From: Alicyclobacillus tolerans
Lineage (GTDB): Bacteria; Bacillota; Bacilli; Alicyclobacillales; Alicyclobacillaceae
Reading direction: 5' to 3'
Assembly: GCF_900142255.1 (NCBI RefSeq)
Contig: NZ_FRAF01000003.1
Coordinates: 62,001-126,000 of the forward strand
DNA: 64,000 bases
The notes beneath the pieces are model-generated. The model saw only the letters and a program-made list of their open reading frames with translations. It ran no database searches and was not told where the DNA came from. Both the position numbers and the translations under genes were made by a program. This document shows, one piece after another, positions 41,869 through 51,747 of this stretch (position 1 is its first letter; every line of letters starts with the position of its first letter).

Positions 41869-43737
41869 TTACGCGTTTGCAGAATTTTGTGCTACCTTGT
41901 TCACGGTGATATTCTGACTTTCAATATAACCTGTTTCAGGTGTTCCGGTCAGAGGGTTGACATAGTCAATCAGCAGCATATCCTGACTGGCTGCGTTATA
42001 GCTTGGCATGACCACCCAGGAACCGGTATGCAATGTGGTTTCCAAATTACTGTTAGCTTGGGCGTTGCTGTAAACCGGAATGGATTGATTCGCTTTCGAG
42101 TTTAGTTGATAGATGTTGTTAAATTGCAAGTTCTGACCCATTACCCAGCCCGTATGGTTGCTGCTCTGAATTTTATACCAAGCAGTAACATATCCCTGCC
42201 AGAATCCTTGTTCCATTTGCAAGACTTGAACTTGCATTCCCGAAATCCAATTGCCTGTTGGCGTGTTGTCAAACGAGGTGAGCGCCGTGTCAGGATTGTT
42301 GTATATCGGGATAAGAGAAGAAGTTGTGGCAGATTTCAGCATAGCAGAAGCACCGTTAAAAGAAAAAACAGGTTTGTTGCTGTCCGGTTCTGGCGGTGAG
42401 GCCGATCCCGGTTGGTAGAGTGTGTATTGATTGAGATGAAGTCCAGCAAATTGGGAAATCATTCGCATGAGTTCGCCGATTTGCAAGCTCCAGGTGGGGT
42501 CAGTTGCGTAATTTTGGTTCATGCCATCTAGTGTGGGGGATTCGTAATACTCAGGACCGCCTGGATTGAGGTAAGTATTACGTACAAACCAAGCCTGGAA
42601 TTGAATGGTGTATGTCTTGCTTGGAAAAATGCCTCCGTCGGCAAACGGATCGGCATCATATGCTCCATAACCGTAAAGGTTGTTTTTTTTGGTAGCCAGA
42701 CTATTGGTGCCCCAATTGCTCTCCAGAATTGCGTGGGCCAGCAAATATGTAGCATTGACGCCATAAGTTTGGGCTGCTTGCAGGATAGCTTGACCGAGTC
42801 CCTGTAAGCCAGAGTTGGGTACAACAGACTGGAGAAAGGCATTGATTTTGTTGGCAGTCAAACCAGCTGGCGCAGGTGTACGCAAATCAACTTGACGATA
42901 AGGATCCTCGTAGTTACCGGCCCATTTGTCTATATATGTGCCATTTTCAGCAATTTGGTAGAAAACAGTGTCGTTAGGCGTGCTACCTTGTACAGCATTG
43001 AGAGAAACATAGGTTGCTCCAGGAACAGCAAAAGAAGGTGCGGGAAATGAGTATCCTGGTAAAAAAGAGGCCGCGAAATATTGATCGTCCATTAAAGACC
43101 AGTCGTCTTTTGGCCAGACGACCACCTGGTTCGTTGAGGTGTTGACAACATAACCTACATTGCTTGACTGAACGGCAGCTTCAGCTTGTATGAAGGAAGT
43201 GTAGTCCACAGGTTGACTGGTTGGGCTTTGATAAGCAGCATACTCAGGAATTGAAGCAGCAGGATTGACGTTAAATGTCATTGTCCATGTCTTTCCATTC
43301 CATTTACTTTGGATACCAATGGCCGTCAGCGCCTGCTGAATATACCAGATGGGTATGTATGTGGTTGGCGCCCCTGAATCAGGATCAATCGCTACCAGAG
43401 TCGGGAAATGCTCAAGAGGGGTTTCATTGAGTATTAAACTGTCTGTAGCATGGTTTTGCGGCGGCAGTATGGACGGATGGAAATGGCTTGAGGAAGTGAT
43501 TGTCCATAGATGGCCATTCCATTGGCTGACAAAACCTAAAGGTTTGAGCGCTTGCATGACATAATAGAGCGGCATATAGGTAGTTTGCTGGTAGACAAAT
43601 CCATACGGTTGTTCAACGGTTTGCCCATTGACGATAATGGACTTTTTGGACATGGTATAGTTGGGTGTCGCCGCTTCTACTATCGGTGTGCCAGTCAACG
43701 CGAAAAACATACAGGCACTCCCCAAAAGACGTTTCAT
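41869..43737 (-). CDS. Secreted N-acetylglucosaminidase with copper amine oxidase-like and SH3-type domains
   Basis: A signal peptide (MKRLLGSACMFFALTGTPIVEAA) leads to two stalk repeats of the copper amine oxidase N-terminal kind (YMPLYYVMQALKPLGFVSQW and YIPIWYIQQALTAIGIQSKW), then a GH73-type glucosaminidase domain with the catalytic Glu in LLAHAILESNWGTNSLA. SH3-like repeats end the protein (GTETGYIESQN-like region, WYKIQSSNHTGWVMGQNL). It should cut the glycan strands of peptidoglycan outside the cell, as LytD does. ATG 43737 is chosen since it starts the signal peptide. A TTG at 43776 is in frame. Neither has a clear ribosome binding site. Confidence 0.8.
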   Translation of the reverse strand: MKRLLGSACMFFALTGTPIVEAATPNYTMSKKSIIVNGQTVEQPYGFVYQQTTYMPLYYVMQALKPLGFVSQWNGHLWTITSSSHFHPSILPPQNHATDSLILNETPLEHFPTLVAIDPDSGAPTTYIPIWYIQQALTAIGIQSKWNGKTWTMTFNVNPAASIPEYAAYQSPTSQPVDYTSFIQAEAAVQSSNVGYVVNTSTNQVVVWPKDDWSLMDDQYFAASFLPGYSFPAPSFAVPGATYVSLNAVQGSTPNDTVFYQIAENGTYIDKWAGNYEDPYRQVDLRTPAPAGLTANKINAFLQSVVPNSGLQGLGQAILQAAQTYGVNATYLLAHAILESNWGTNSLATKKNNLYGYGAYDADPFADGGIFPSKTYTIQFQAWFVRNTYLNPGGPEYYESPTLDGMNQNYATDPTWSLQIGELMRMISQFAGLHLNQYTLYQPGSASPPEPDSNKPVFSFNGASAMLKSATTSSLIPIYNNPDTALTSFDNTPTGNWISGMQVQVLQMEQGFWQGYVTAWYKIQSSNHTGWVMGQNLQFNNIYQLNSKANQSIPVYSNAQANSNLETTLHTGSWVVMPSYNAASQDMLLIDYVNPLTGTPETGYIESQNITVNKVAQNSANA

Positions 43738-43945
43738 TTTGGGGTGTCGATCACGATATTTCCTAGGATACAGCAAAAATGTTCACGTCCTTCGCCTGTG
43801 GATGTCCCTCTGGATGCAAATATCGCCTACAGCGTTAAGGGGGAAATTCGCTCTAAACGGCCAATGTCCTACTGTGTATGGTGCAATACCATGAATTACA
43901 TATTGCGTGTCGATCGAATATGTCCGAGATAGGAGAGATGATAGC

Positions 43946-44521
43946 TTGCGTATCGCATTTTTGGCTTCTCATAACGGGAGTAGTATGCGTTATCTTGTTG
44001 AAGCGGTTAAAACGGGAATTTTGTCAGCCGAACCAGTGCTTTTGATTGCCAGCAGGGCAGACAGTAGCAGTCTTGCATATGCTGCTGAAAATGGGATCCC
44101 GCATGTGATAGTGAACGCTCGAGATCACCATCCATATGCTTCTGAAGATGAAGCTGTTTGTGCTCATTTGCAGGAAGCCAGACCGGATGTAGTCGTACTC
44201 TCAGGTTATATGCGAAAAATCGGATCGAAAACTTTGGCAGCGTTTGAAGGGCGTATTCTTAATATACATCCAGCTTTGCTTCCGAAATTCGGAGGGCAGG
44301 GCATGTATGGTATTCATGTACATCAAGCTGTTCTTGCTTCAGGGGAGCGAGTAACGGGGGCAACTGTGCATCTTGTAGATGCAGAGTACGATCACGGTCA
44401 AATTTTAGCTCAAACCACTGTACCAGTTCTACCCAATGATACACCTCAGTCATTAGCGGAGCGAGTGAAAGCGCAGGAAGGGCCGCTTTACTTAAAAGTA
44501 CTCACCAACTGGCAACGTTAA
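43946..44521 (+). CDS. purN: Phosphoribosylglycinamide formyltransferase-like protein (PurN)
   Basis: The 191-residue protein matches PurN, which transfers a formyl group from formyl-tetrahydrofolate in purine synthesis. RIAFLASHNGSSMRYLVEAV is the phosphate-binding start, NIHPALLPKFGGQGMYG holds the catalytic Asn-His and the loop, and VTGATVHLVDAEYDHGQILA contains the catalytic Asp. TTG 43946 is selected because GGAGAG lies at good distance and the protein then starts as in the family. The longer frame to 43907 has none. It stands apart from other pur genes, so a specialised paralogue cannot be excluded. Confidence 0.85.
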   Translation: MRIAFLASHNGSSMRYLVEAVKTGILSAEPVLLIASRADSSSLAYAAENGIPHVIVNARDHHPYASEDEAVCAHLQEARPDVVVLSGYMRKIGSKTLAAFEGRILNIHPALLPKFGGQGMYGIHVHQAVLASGERVTGATVHLVDAEYDHGQILAQTTVPVLPNDTPQSLAERVKAQEGPLYLKVLTNWQR

Positions 44522-44578
44522 AGTATAGTATAATAGTAGGAAAATCGCGAGAGAGACTAGAGTTTGCAAAGGATGCTG

Positions 44579-45988
44579 ATGATGCAACAAAATCAGGATG
44601 TTACCCATACTGTAAAAAAGCCGTTGCGACGAAGCTTGGTCAATCGACAAGTACAAATGCTCGCCATTGGCGGTGTGATTGGGGTAGGGTTGTTTTACGG
44701 AGCGACTGTGTCCGTTGGGCTGGCAGGTCCAGGTGTCATTCTTGACTTCATCCTCTGTGGCATTATTGTAGCTATTGTGATGCGGGCGCTCGGTGAAATG
44801 ACTGTCCATCAGCCAACCTCTGGTTCATTCAGTGAGTTTGCGGGGGAAGCGTTTGGAGCTCGTATGCGTCTGATTATGGCAGGTATGTGGTGGTTCTATT
44901 GGGTAGCTACCGTGATGAGTGAGTTAGCAGCAATTGGTAAATTGATTCAGTTTTGGTTGCCTAACTTTCCGGTGTGGTTGCCGGGTGTCATTGCTTTGGC
45001 GCTTTTCACCATTACCAATCTCCTTGCGGTGCGCGTATTTGGTGAATTGGAATATTGGTTTGCTGTACTGAAAATCATGGCCATTTCTGTCTTTATTATC
45101 TTTGGACTGCTGTTTGCCTTCACAGGCATCTTTCGTGGAGGAGAAATTCTAGGCTTGACTAACCTTTATGCTCATGGTGGTTTTCTGCCGCACGGCTGGC
45201 TTGGTGTTGTGATGGCTGTTTCGCTGGTGGTTCAGGCATACAGTGGTGTGGAAACTCTGGGAGTTGAAGCGGGCGAGTCTTCTAAACCTGAAAAAGTCAT
45301 GCGCCGCGCATTTCGCTCCGTTACTGTAAGGATTGCCATTCTCTATGTCGGTTCGATGTTTGTTGTACTCACCGTGATTCCTTGGCAACACCTGATTGGC
45401 AGCAATTCAAGTCCCTATGTCATTCTTTTCAGTCGAATAGGTATACCTTTTGCTGCATCCTTGGTCAATTTGATTATTGTCCTATCGGGATTTTCTTCCT
45501 GTAATACAGGACTTTACGGTGGTAGTCGTATGCTGTATGGAGTGGCTCAAGAGCGTAATATCGAGAAAATTCATTTAACACGTTTAAACCGTCATCAGGT
45601 TCCTAGTGTGGCAGTTTGGTTAACGGCTCTTGCCATTTCGGTAGGCATTCTTATTACTTATCTAGCACCTAACAACGTCTATGTCTGGATTACGAGCGCC
45701 TCAGCGTTTGCTTCATTGTTTACTTGGTTGATGATTTTGCTGACAGAAGTCGTTTTACGCCGGCGAGCTCAACAAAATGGTCAGACTCTTAGTTACGCCA
45801 TGCCCTTTTGGCCCATACTTCCCTGGATAGGTATCGTCCTTGTGGCCGGTGCTATCTTAGCCATCTTCTTATCTCCCTTGACACGTGTTTCCGTCTTTGC
45901 CGGTCTCATTTGGTTGGTACTGATGATTGTATATGCCAGTGTGCAAGTAGCTCGGCAGCGATTGAACGTAAAATCGATTCACTCTTAA
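44579..45988 (+). CDS. Amino acid permease, APC superfamily (AAT family)
   Basis: The protein of about 469 residues has twelve membrane segments. MLAIGGVIGVGLFYGATVSV is the first helix with the substrate-binding glycines. MRALGEMTVHQPTSGSFSEF is a hallmark of the GabP/LysP/AnsP group. It imports an amino acid with a proton. Which one cannot be told. Several in-frame starts lie close together (44573, 44579, 44582). ATG 44579 has AAAGG six bases ahead. A clear terminator follows, which separates it from the sulfur operon. Confidence 0.85.
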   Translation: MMQQNQDVTHTVKKPLRRSLVNRQVQMLAIGGVIGVGLFYGATVSVGLAGPGVILDFILCGIIVAIVMRALGEMTVHQPTSGSFSEFAGEAFGARMRLIMAGMWWFYWVATVMSELAAIGKLIQFWLPNFPVWLPGVIALALFTITNLLAVRVFGELEYWFAVLKIMAISVFIIFGLLFAFTGIFRGGEILGLTNLYAHGGFLPHGWLGVVMAVSLVVQAYSGVETLGVEAGESSKPEKVMRRAFRSVTVRIAILYVGSMFVVLTVIPWQHLIGSNSSPYVILFSRIGIPFAASLVNLIIVLSGFSSCNTGLYGGSRMLYGVAQERNIEKIHLTRLNRHQVPSVAVWLTALAISVGILITYLAPNNVYVWITSASAFASLFTWLMILLTEVVLRRRAQQNGQTLSYAMPFWPILPWIGIVLVAGAILAIFLSPLTRVSVFAGLIWLVLMIVYASVQVARQRLNVKSIHS

Positions 45989-46035
45989 GCTGCGGACTTC
46001 ATCAGAACCAATCTGGGTCTTCATATCCAAAATTT

Positions 46036-46061
46036 AACCCGCGTCAGCGGGTTATTTTTTT
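46036..46061 (+). terminator. Rho-independent terminator after the permease gene
   Basis: AACCCGC, loop GTCA, GCGGGTT, then ATTTTTTT. Confidence 0.9.
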
Positions 46062-46066
46062 GCCTA

Positions 46067-46127
46067 TTGACCTCGTAGGTCGCTGGCCATACAATAGGAA
46101 TAAAATTAAAGTATTCCAATCGGAATA
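46067..46127 (+). promoter_or_regulatory. Promoter and inverted-repeat operator of the sulfate assimilation operon
   Basis: TTGACC (46067-46072), 17-base spacer and TACAAT (46090-46095) form a strong promoter. Just downstream, TATTCC-AATC-GGAATA (46112-46127) is a perfect 6-base inverted repeat, with another half site GGAATA at 46097-46102. The placement at the transcription start suggests repression. CymR, the sulfur regulator of Bacilli, binds sites of this general A/T-rich TTCC/GGAA kind, but that match is inference. Confidence 0.65.
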
Positions 46128-46151
46128 ATAATAAAGAGGTGTGGGAATAAC

Positions 46152-46850
46152 GTGAGAACTTTAGCCATCAGTCCAATTGAAATTGAATCATTGGCAGCAA
46201 CGTATGAAAATGCTTCACCGCAAGAGATTTTGCGTGAAGCTTTGCACCGTGTGGAAAATATAACTCTCGCCTGCTCTTTTGGCATTGAAGATATGGTTTT
46301 GCTCGACATGCTCAGTCAATTAAGCCCAAATCCTAACGTGTTCTACTTAGATACAGATGTTTTGTTTCCTGAAACGTATGCGTTATGTAACGAGGCGATA
46401 GAACGCTATGGATTGACCCGGCTACGGCAAATCAGGCCCGCTTTGACCTTGGAAGAACAGGCAGAACAGTATGGAGAATCGCTTTGGCAGAGCAATCCCA
46501 ATCAATGCTGCGATTTGCGCAAAGTACAACCGCTGACACGTGTTCTGCAGGAATATGATGGTTGGGTTACGGGCATTCGCCGTCAGCAATCGCCTACGCG
46601 CGCCAATGCACAGGTCTTTGAGGTCGATCACAAATTTGGCTTGGTGAAAGTCAATCCGTTAGCCACGTGGTCTGAGAAAGATGTGTGGCGCTATGTTCAT
46701 GAACACCAGGTACCCTACAACCCTTTGCACGATCGCGGTTATCCCAGTATCGGCTGTTTACACTGCACACGTCCTGTCAAACCAGGTGAAGATTCACGTG
46801 CTGGTCGTTGGGCGGGATTTGATAAGACAGAGTGCGGTTTACATCAGTAA
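46152..46850 (+). CDS. cysH: Phosphoadenylyl/adenylyl-sulfate reductase
   Basis: The 232-residue enzyme reduces activated sulfate to sulfite. It holds Cys119-Cys120 and Cys202-x2-Cys205, the ligands of a 4Fe-4S cluster that marks enzymes able to use APS directly, plus the catalytic Cys228 in TECGLH. LACSFGIEDMVLLDML is the nucleotide-binding P-loop-like motif. No APS kinase (cysC) is in the operon, which agrees with APS as the substrate. The GTG start at 46152 lies about 11 bases after AGAGGTG. It is the first gene of cysH-sat-cysI-sumT-sirB. Confidence 0.92.
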   Translation: MRTLAISPIEIESLAATYENASPQEILREALHRVENITLACSFGIEDMVLLDMLSQLSPNPNVFYLDTDVLFPETYALCNEAIERYGLTRLRQIRPALTLEEQAEQYGESLWQSNPNQCCDLRKVQPLTRVLQEYDGWVTGIRRQQSPTRANAQVFEVDHKFGLVKVNPLATWSEKDVWRYVHEHQVPYNPLHDRGYPSIGCLHCTRPVKPGEDSRAGRWAGFDKTECGLHQ

Positions 46851-46886
46851 CGGATCGGCTAAAGAAAGATTAGGAGTGGTATAGAT

Positions 46887-48047
46887 ATGGAAGCGCATGG
46901 CGGACAACTGGTTTCTAGAGAATTACGTGGAGAAGAACGTGCAGAACGGATTCGCGAAGCTCAGGATTGGAAATCCATTGTACTTACGATGTGGGCACTC
47001 TCTGATTTGGAGTTAATTGGAATTGGTGCCTTCTCTCCCTTGACAGGATTTCAAGGGGAAGCAGACTATTGGTCGATTTTAGAGAATATGCGTCTACAAA
47101 ATGGCACCGTATGGCCGATTCCTATTACCTTGGCTGTTTGTGAAGAGGAGGCCCATCAAATCAAAATAGGAGAGATGGTTGCCCTCTATGGAGAAAACGG
47201 ACAAATTTATGGGACGCTTAGAGTAGAAGAAAAATATAAGGCAGACAAACTTCGTGAAGCACAAGCAGTGTATCGTACAACAGACAAGGAACATCCGGGT
47301 GTTGCTAAATTGTTGGCACGTCCTGATGTCTATTTGGCTGGCCCCATCGAAATTTTAAATCGTCCGCAAATTTCTCAATTTTCATCTCATACGTTCGATC
47401 CGGTTGAAACGCGGCGCATGTTTGCAGAACGCGGCTGGCGGAAGATTGTTGGATTTCAAACGCGCAATCCAGTGCATCGTGCTCACGAGTTTATTCAAAA
47501 ATCAGCCTTGGAAATTGTGGATGGACTGTTTCTTCAGCCGCTTGTAGGTGAGACGAAAGCAGATGATATTCCAGCTACGGTAAGAATGAAGAGTTATGAA
47601 GTGTTGCTTCAACACTATTATCCGAACGATCGCGTTTTACTAGGTGTCTATCCTGCCGCCATGCGCTACGCTGGTCCGAGAGAGGCAGTGCTGCACGCAC
47701 TGGTCAGGAAAAATTATGGTTGTACGCACTTTATTGTAGGTCGCGATCATGCTGGCGTGGGCAACTATTACGGAACGTATGATGCGCAGAAAATTTTTGA
47801 ACATTTTTCCGAGCAAGAATTAGGAATTGTTCCGTTGTTTTATGAGAACAGCTTTTTCTGCAGCAAGTGTGACACCATGGCTTCAGAAAAAACGTGTCCG
47901 CACGATGAGGAATATCGCTATATCCTCTCGGGTACGAAAGTACGCCAGATTCTTCGCAGTGGAGAACGTCCTTCTTCGAAATTCACTCGACCTGAGGTTG
48001 CTGATGTTTTGATTGAAGGATTGCGGGAGGCGATAACGGTTGGCTGA
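46887..48047 (+). CDS. sat: Sulfate adenylyltransferase
   Basis: The 386-residue enzyme makes APS from sulfate and ATP. The ATP-binding motifs of the single-chain Sat family are present: [16 protein letters not shown] near residue 190 and [16 protein letters not shown] near residue 288. A cysteine set near residue 316 ([20 protein letters not shown]) probably binds zinc, as in bacterial Sat. ATG 46887 follows AGGAGTGG. The stop overlaps the start of the sulfite reductase gene by eight bases. It provides the substrate for CysH encoded before it. Confidence 0.95.
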   Translation: MEAHGGQLVSRELRGEERAERIREAQDWKSIVLTMWALSDLELIGIGAFSPLTGFQGEADYWSILENMRLQNGTVWPIPITLAVCEEEAHQIKIGEMVALYGENGQIYGTLRVEEKYKADKLREAQAVYRTTDKEHPGVAKLLARPDVYLAGPIEILNRPQISQFSSHTFDPVETRRMFAERGWRKIVGFQTRNPVHRAHEFIQKSALEIVDGLFLQPLVGETKADDIPATVRMKSYEVLLQHYYPNDRVLLGVYPAAMRYAGPREAVLHALVRKNYGCTHFIVGRDHAGVGNYYGTYDAQKIFEHFSEQELGIVPLFYENSFFCSKCDTMASEKTCPHDEEYRYILSGTKVRQILRSGERPSSKFTRPEVADVLIEGLREAITVG

Positions 48048-49764
48048 GCAACATTCCTCAGAAACAAAACTATCCAAAGTAGAAATTATCAAAAAGAACA
48101 GCCGGCATCTGCGTGGAACTATCGAGGAAGCGCTACAGGATGGCAGCAGCCATTTTTCTGAAGAAAATGTGCAAGTATTGAAGTTTCACGGTATGTATCA
48201 ACAGGACGATCGCGATTTGCGTGCAGAAGCCAAGCGGCTGGGCAGGGAACGCTATTATTCTATGATGATTCGCGCCCGGATACCGGGAGGTCGTTTGAAT
48301 GCAAGTCAGTATCTGGAATTTGATAATATCGCAGATACTTACGGCAATGGAACATTGCGCATTACTACTCGGCAGACATTTCAGGTACACGGTATTCTGA
48401 AGGAGAATGTCAAATCCACGTTGCAGCACCTCCATCAGGTGTTGATTACCACCCTTGGTGGTTGTGGTGATCAGGTGCGCAACATTATCTGTTGTGGCAA
48501 TCCGCTTGAAAATGGTTTCCGCAAGCAAATTCATAGTGATTTGCACAAAATGGTCTCGCAATTTAGTGCAAAGACAAATGCGTACCACGAAATATGGTTA
48601 GACGGAGAGCGATGGAAAAGCGAAGAGGACTTGCCGGAAGAAGAGCCGTTATACGGCGAAATCTATCTGCCTCGCAAATTTAAGATTGGTTTTACAGTTG
48701 AGGGCGACAATTGTGTGGATATCTATGCGAATGATTTGGGAATTGTAGCACATCCAGACCCCGCGGAGGAAAAGGTGGAGGGATACACGTTGCTTGTAGG
48801 AGGCGGTATGGGCCGAACCGCATCCATTCCCGATACGTATCCGCGCTTAGCGACACCGCTTTGTTTTGTGACACCAGAAGAACTAGCGCAGGTATCCATG
48901 GAGATTGTCAAAATTCAACGTGATTTTGGAAATCGCAACGACCGACGCTATTCTCGTTTCAAATATTTGCTGGATGAGCGGGGGATCTCATGGTTTCAGG
49001 AAGAGTTAGAAAATCGAGTGGGCTATCGTCTGGCTTCGCCTCGGCAGCTTGTTTGGTTGAGTGGCTCCGATCATCTTGGCTGGCACTCTTTGAAAGATGA
49101 TCAATGGTATTTGGGTCTATTTGTTCGCAATGGACGAATAATGGATACCCATGATATGCGCCTCAAAAGTGTATTGAAAGAATTATTGGAGACGTACGAA
49201 TTCGATATACAGTTAACTTCACAGCAAAATTTGCTTTTGGTTGGCATTCACTCGCAACAGCGAGATGAGGTGGAGAAAAAATTGCGAAATGCGGGTGTCC
49301 ATTTACCAGTGGATTATTCACAAGCGGTTCTTCACTCCATGGCTTGTCCCGCGCTTCCAACTTGTGGTCTTGCGACCGCTGAGTCGGAGCGGGTTTTTCC
49401 AGAAGTTATGGAACGGATGGAAAAATTATTGGCGGAGACAGGGCTTTCCGAGATTTCTTTGCCCATCGCCATTCGTATGACAGGTTGTCCTAATGGCTGT
49501 GCCCGTCCTTATATTGCCGATATTGCTTTTGTCGGTCGAACACCTGGCAAATACGATATCTTTTTGGGTGGCGGAATCTTGGGAAATCAATTAAACATGC
49601 GTGTACTTGAATTGGTTCCAATAGAGAAACTTGATGAGGTTTTGCGCCCCGTATTGCAAGATTATGCGGAAACCGCTGCAACCCATGAAACGTTTGGAGC
49701 CTATTGTCATCGAGTTGGTTTGGACGGTCTGCGCGCTAAGATGGAAGCAGCAGTGATTGGATAA
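48040..49764 (+). CDS. cysI: Assimilatory sulfite reductase, hemoprotein subunit
   Basis: The 574-residue protein reduces sulfite to sulfide with siroheme and a 4Fe-4S cluster. The four ligand cysteines are Cys436, Cys442, Cys483 and Cys487 ([16 protein letters not shown] and [20 protein letters not shown]). [12 protein letters not shown] near residue 107 is the substrate-binding arginine region. TTG 48040 overlaps the end of sat, so the genes are coupled. The flavoprotein subunit CysJ that normally precedes it in Bacilli is not here. Electrons must come from ferredoxin or from a CysJ encoded elsewhere. The siroheme genes follow directly. Confidence 0.95.
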   Translation: MAEQHSSETKLSKVEIIKKNSRHLRGTIEEALQDGSSHFSEENVQVLKFHGMYQQDDRDLRAEAKRLGRERYYSMMIRARIPGGRLNASQYLEFDNIADTYGNGTLRITTRQTFQVHGILKENVKSTLQHLHQVLITTLGGCGDQVRNIICCGNPLENGFRKQIHSDLHKMVSQFSAKTNAYHEIWLDGERWKSEEDLPEEEPLYGEIYLPRKFKIGFTVEGDNCVDIYANDLGIVAHPDPAEEKVEGYTLLVGGGMGRTASIPDTYPRLATPLCFVTPEELAQVSMEIVKIQRDFGNRNDRRYSRFKYLLDERGISWFQEELENRVGYRLASPRQLVWLSGSDHLGWHSLKDDQWYLGLFVRNGRIMDTHDMRLKSVLKELLETYEFDIQLTSQQNLLLVGIHSQQRDEVEKKLRNAGVHLPVDYSQAVLHSMACPALPTCGLATAESERVFPEVMERMEKLLAETGLSEISLPIAIRMTGCPNGCARPYIADIAFVGRTPGKYDIFLGGGILGNQLNMRVLELVPIEKLDEVLRPVLQDYAETAATHETFGAYCHRVGLDGLRAKMEAAVIG

Positions 49765-49797
49765 CATCTGCAAATCAAAGCTGGGAGGAGGGAGGTT

Positions 49798-50907
49798 ATG
49801 AATGGGAAGGTGTATCTGGTTGGTGCTGGACCAGGTGTTTCAGGTCTCTTGACTTTACGGGGAAAAGAGGTCATTGAAACGGCCGACATTCTTTTCTATG
49901 ACAGACTCATCTCGCCTCGATTGTTCAGCTATGCGTCTCCACAGGTTGAGGCTGTTTATGTAGGTAAAGCCAATCGAAAACATACTATGCCTCAAGAGGA
50001 AATCTGCCGATGCTTGATCTGTGCAGCACGTGAAGGAAAGAGAGTGGTCCGTCTTAAAGGTGGCGATCCGTTTGTGTTTGGCAGGGGCGGGGAAGAGGCA
50101 TTTGCGTTAAGAGAAGCAGGTATTGACTACGAAATTGTGCCAGGCGTGACTTCCCCAGTAGGAGCACTTGCATATGCAGGCATCCCACTTACGCATAGAG
50201 GATTGGCCAATTCCTTTACTGTTGTCACGGGTCATCAGATGAGCAATGATGAGTTGCTGGATTGGCAGAATGTATGGAACCGTAGCGATACGCTGGTAAT
50301 TCTCATGGGACTTGAACAATGGCCGGAAATCTCGCAACGTTTGTTGCTTGCAGGCGTACCAGTAGAGACCAAAGCTGCCATTCTTCAAGCCGGATCGACC
50401 GCATTACAAAAACGCGTGGACGGTAATTTGGCTAATATTGGGATACGCTCCCAAAAAGCAGGGATTCACTCGCCAGCGCTTGTCGTTCTTGGGGAAGTGG
50501 CGGGATTGGCCCCTATTCTCGATTGGCAGTCGTCCCAACCTTTATTTGGATCACGTATTTTAGTTGTGACTCGTGATAGGGCATTAGCTGACCACTGGGT
50601 GCGCCGTATAGAATCACTTGGCGGTGAAGCCATGGATATTGTCTTTGAGGAGAATAGACATGTTTTGCGGCCAGCAGCCTTAACTGCGTTGCAGCAACTT
50701 TGGCAACCTGAAAGTATACATGCAGTGTGGATAGAAGGGGATATACCAAGGAAATCTCTAGACCTTTTTTTCCCTGCTGCATGGAAAAATCATTTGCAGA
50801 CGCTTGTTTGGTGGGATGGAGAAAAAGTTGCTCAATATTTGGAAAATAATCAGGATGTTCTTTTTATAAATAGAGATGCCAAGTCAAGCAGGGAGGCGTT
50901 TGCATGA
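49798..50907 (+). CDS. sumT: Uroporphyrinogen-III C-methyltransferase with an extra C-terminal domain
   Basis: The first 245 residues are a complete SUMT/CobA, which makes precorrin-2 for siroheme: VYLVGAGPGVSGLLTLRG, VRLKGGDPFVFGRGGEEAFA and GIPLTHRGLANSFTVVTGH are all present. About 120 further residues (from LFGSRILVVTRDRALADHWV) resemble the first half of uroporphyrinogen-III synthase (HemD) but are too short and diverged to be a full domain. Fusions of the two enzymes are known, so this may be a decayed fusion. ATG 49798 has GGAGGAGGGAGG ahead. The stop overlaps the sirB start (ATGA). Confidence 0.9.
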   Translation: MNGKVYLVGAGPGVSGLLTLRGKEVIETADILFYDRLISPRLFSYASPQVEAVYVGKANRKHTMPQEEICRCLICAAREGKRVVRLKGGDPFVFGRGGEEAFALREAGIDYEIVPGVTSPVGALAYAGIPLTHRGLANSFTVVTGHQMSNDELLDWQNVWNRSDTLVILMGLEQWPEISQRLLLAGVPVETKAAILQAGSTALQKRVDGNLANIGIRSQKAGIHSPALVVLGEVAGLAPILDWQSSQPLFGSRILVVTRDRALADHWVRRIESLGGEAMDIVFEENRHVLRPAALTALQQLWQPESIHAVWIEGDIPRKSLDLFFPAAWKNHLQTLVWWDGEKVAQYLENNQDVLFINRDAKSSREAFA

Positions 50908-51689
50908 AACGCGGCGTGTTGCTGGTTGCTCATGGAACTCGAGTGCCAGCAGGCGTTTTAGCGGCGACTTGTTTTGCGGAAGGTGTAGCCAATAGGCTAA
51001 AGGCGCAGAATCCATTATGGGAGAATGTGCTTTGCCGATTGGCTTTTTTAGAAATTTCCACACCTGATATCTATGCAGTTGCTACCCAAATGTATCAGCA
51101 AGAGGGCATTAGAGAACTTTATATTTTGCCGCTCTTACTGCTCAGTGCTGGACATGCGCTGGCAGATTTACCGCGTATTATCGATGATATACAGAGAGAT
51201 TGTCCTCATCTTAGAGTACGAATGTCATCACCATTAAATGATCATGAGAGGCTGGTAAAAATTTATCAGCAACACATTCATGATGCATTACAGCAGGAAT
51301 CGGGAATAGATGCCCTTCTTTTTGTGAATCGTGGTTCCTCGTATCCACATTCCTATCGGATTTTTCAACAGATCGTTCAGCAGACGAGCGCTTCGTTTCC
51401 TGATTTGAAAAAAACATCTGCCTTTTTCGCTGGCTTAGGAGCAGGATTATCGAGAGCTTTTCATCGCCTTGAAAAGTCTGGGGTAAGAGAGTGTCTCGTC
51501 TTGCCGCACCTGCTTTTTCCTGGACGTCTCTCTGCTCAATTGGATCGTCAGTTAAAGGAATGGGCTATGGGACATGCTCATTTACATTTTCGTTCGGCTC
51601 CACTGCTTGGTGAATCGGATGAATTGATGGATGTCTATGCCAAGCAAATAGTTCTCTTCAGCTTGAGAAGAGCAGTGCAAACCGTGTGA
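50904..51689 (+). CDS. sirB: Sirohydrochlorin ferrochelatase (SirB/CbiX-like)
   Basis: The 261-residue protein has two chelatase-like halves. GVLLVAHGTRVPAGV (His10) and LPLLLLSAGHALADLPRII (His at about residue 83) are the metal-binding residues of the first half. VLPHLLFPGRLSAQLDRQL is the matching region of the second. It inserts iron into sirohydrochlorin to give siroheme for CysI. ATG 50904 overlaps the sumT stop by four bases. The oxidase that turns precorrin-2 into sirohydrochlorin (SirC/Met8) is not in the operon and must be encoded elsewhere. Confidence 0.9.
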   Translation: MKRGVLLVAHGTRVPAGVLAATCFAEGVANRLKAQNPLWENVLCRLAFLEISTPDIYAVATQMYQQEGIRELYILPLLLLSAGHALADLPRIIDDIQRDCPHLRVRMSSPLNDHERLVKIYQQHIHDALQQESGIDALLFVNRGSSYPHSYRIFQQIVQQTSASFPDLKKTSAFFAGLGAGLSRAFHRLEKSGVRECLVLPHLLFPGRLSAQLDRQLKEWAMGHAHLHFRSAPLLGESDELMDVYAKQIVLFSLRRAVQTV

Positions 51690-51747
51690 CCAGGGACATC
51701 CCGTGTTATGATAGAAGATACAAGCTGATAAGCGAGGTGTTGATGTT

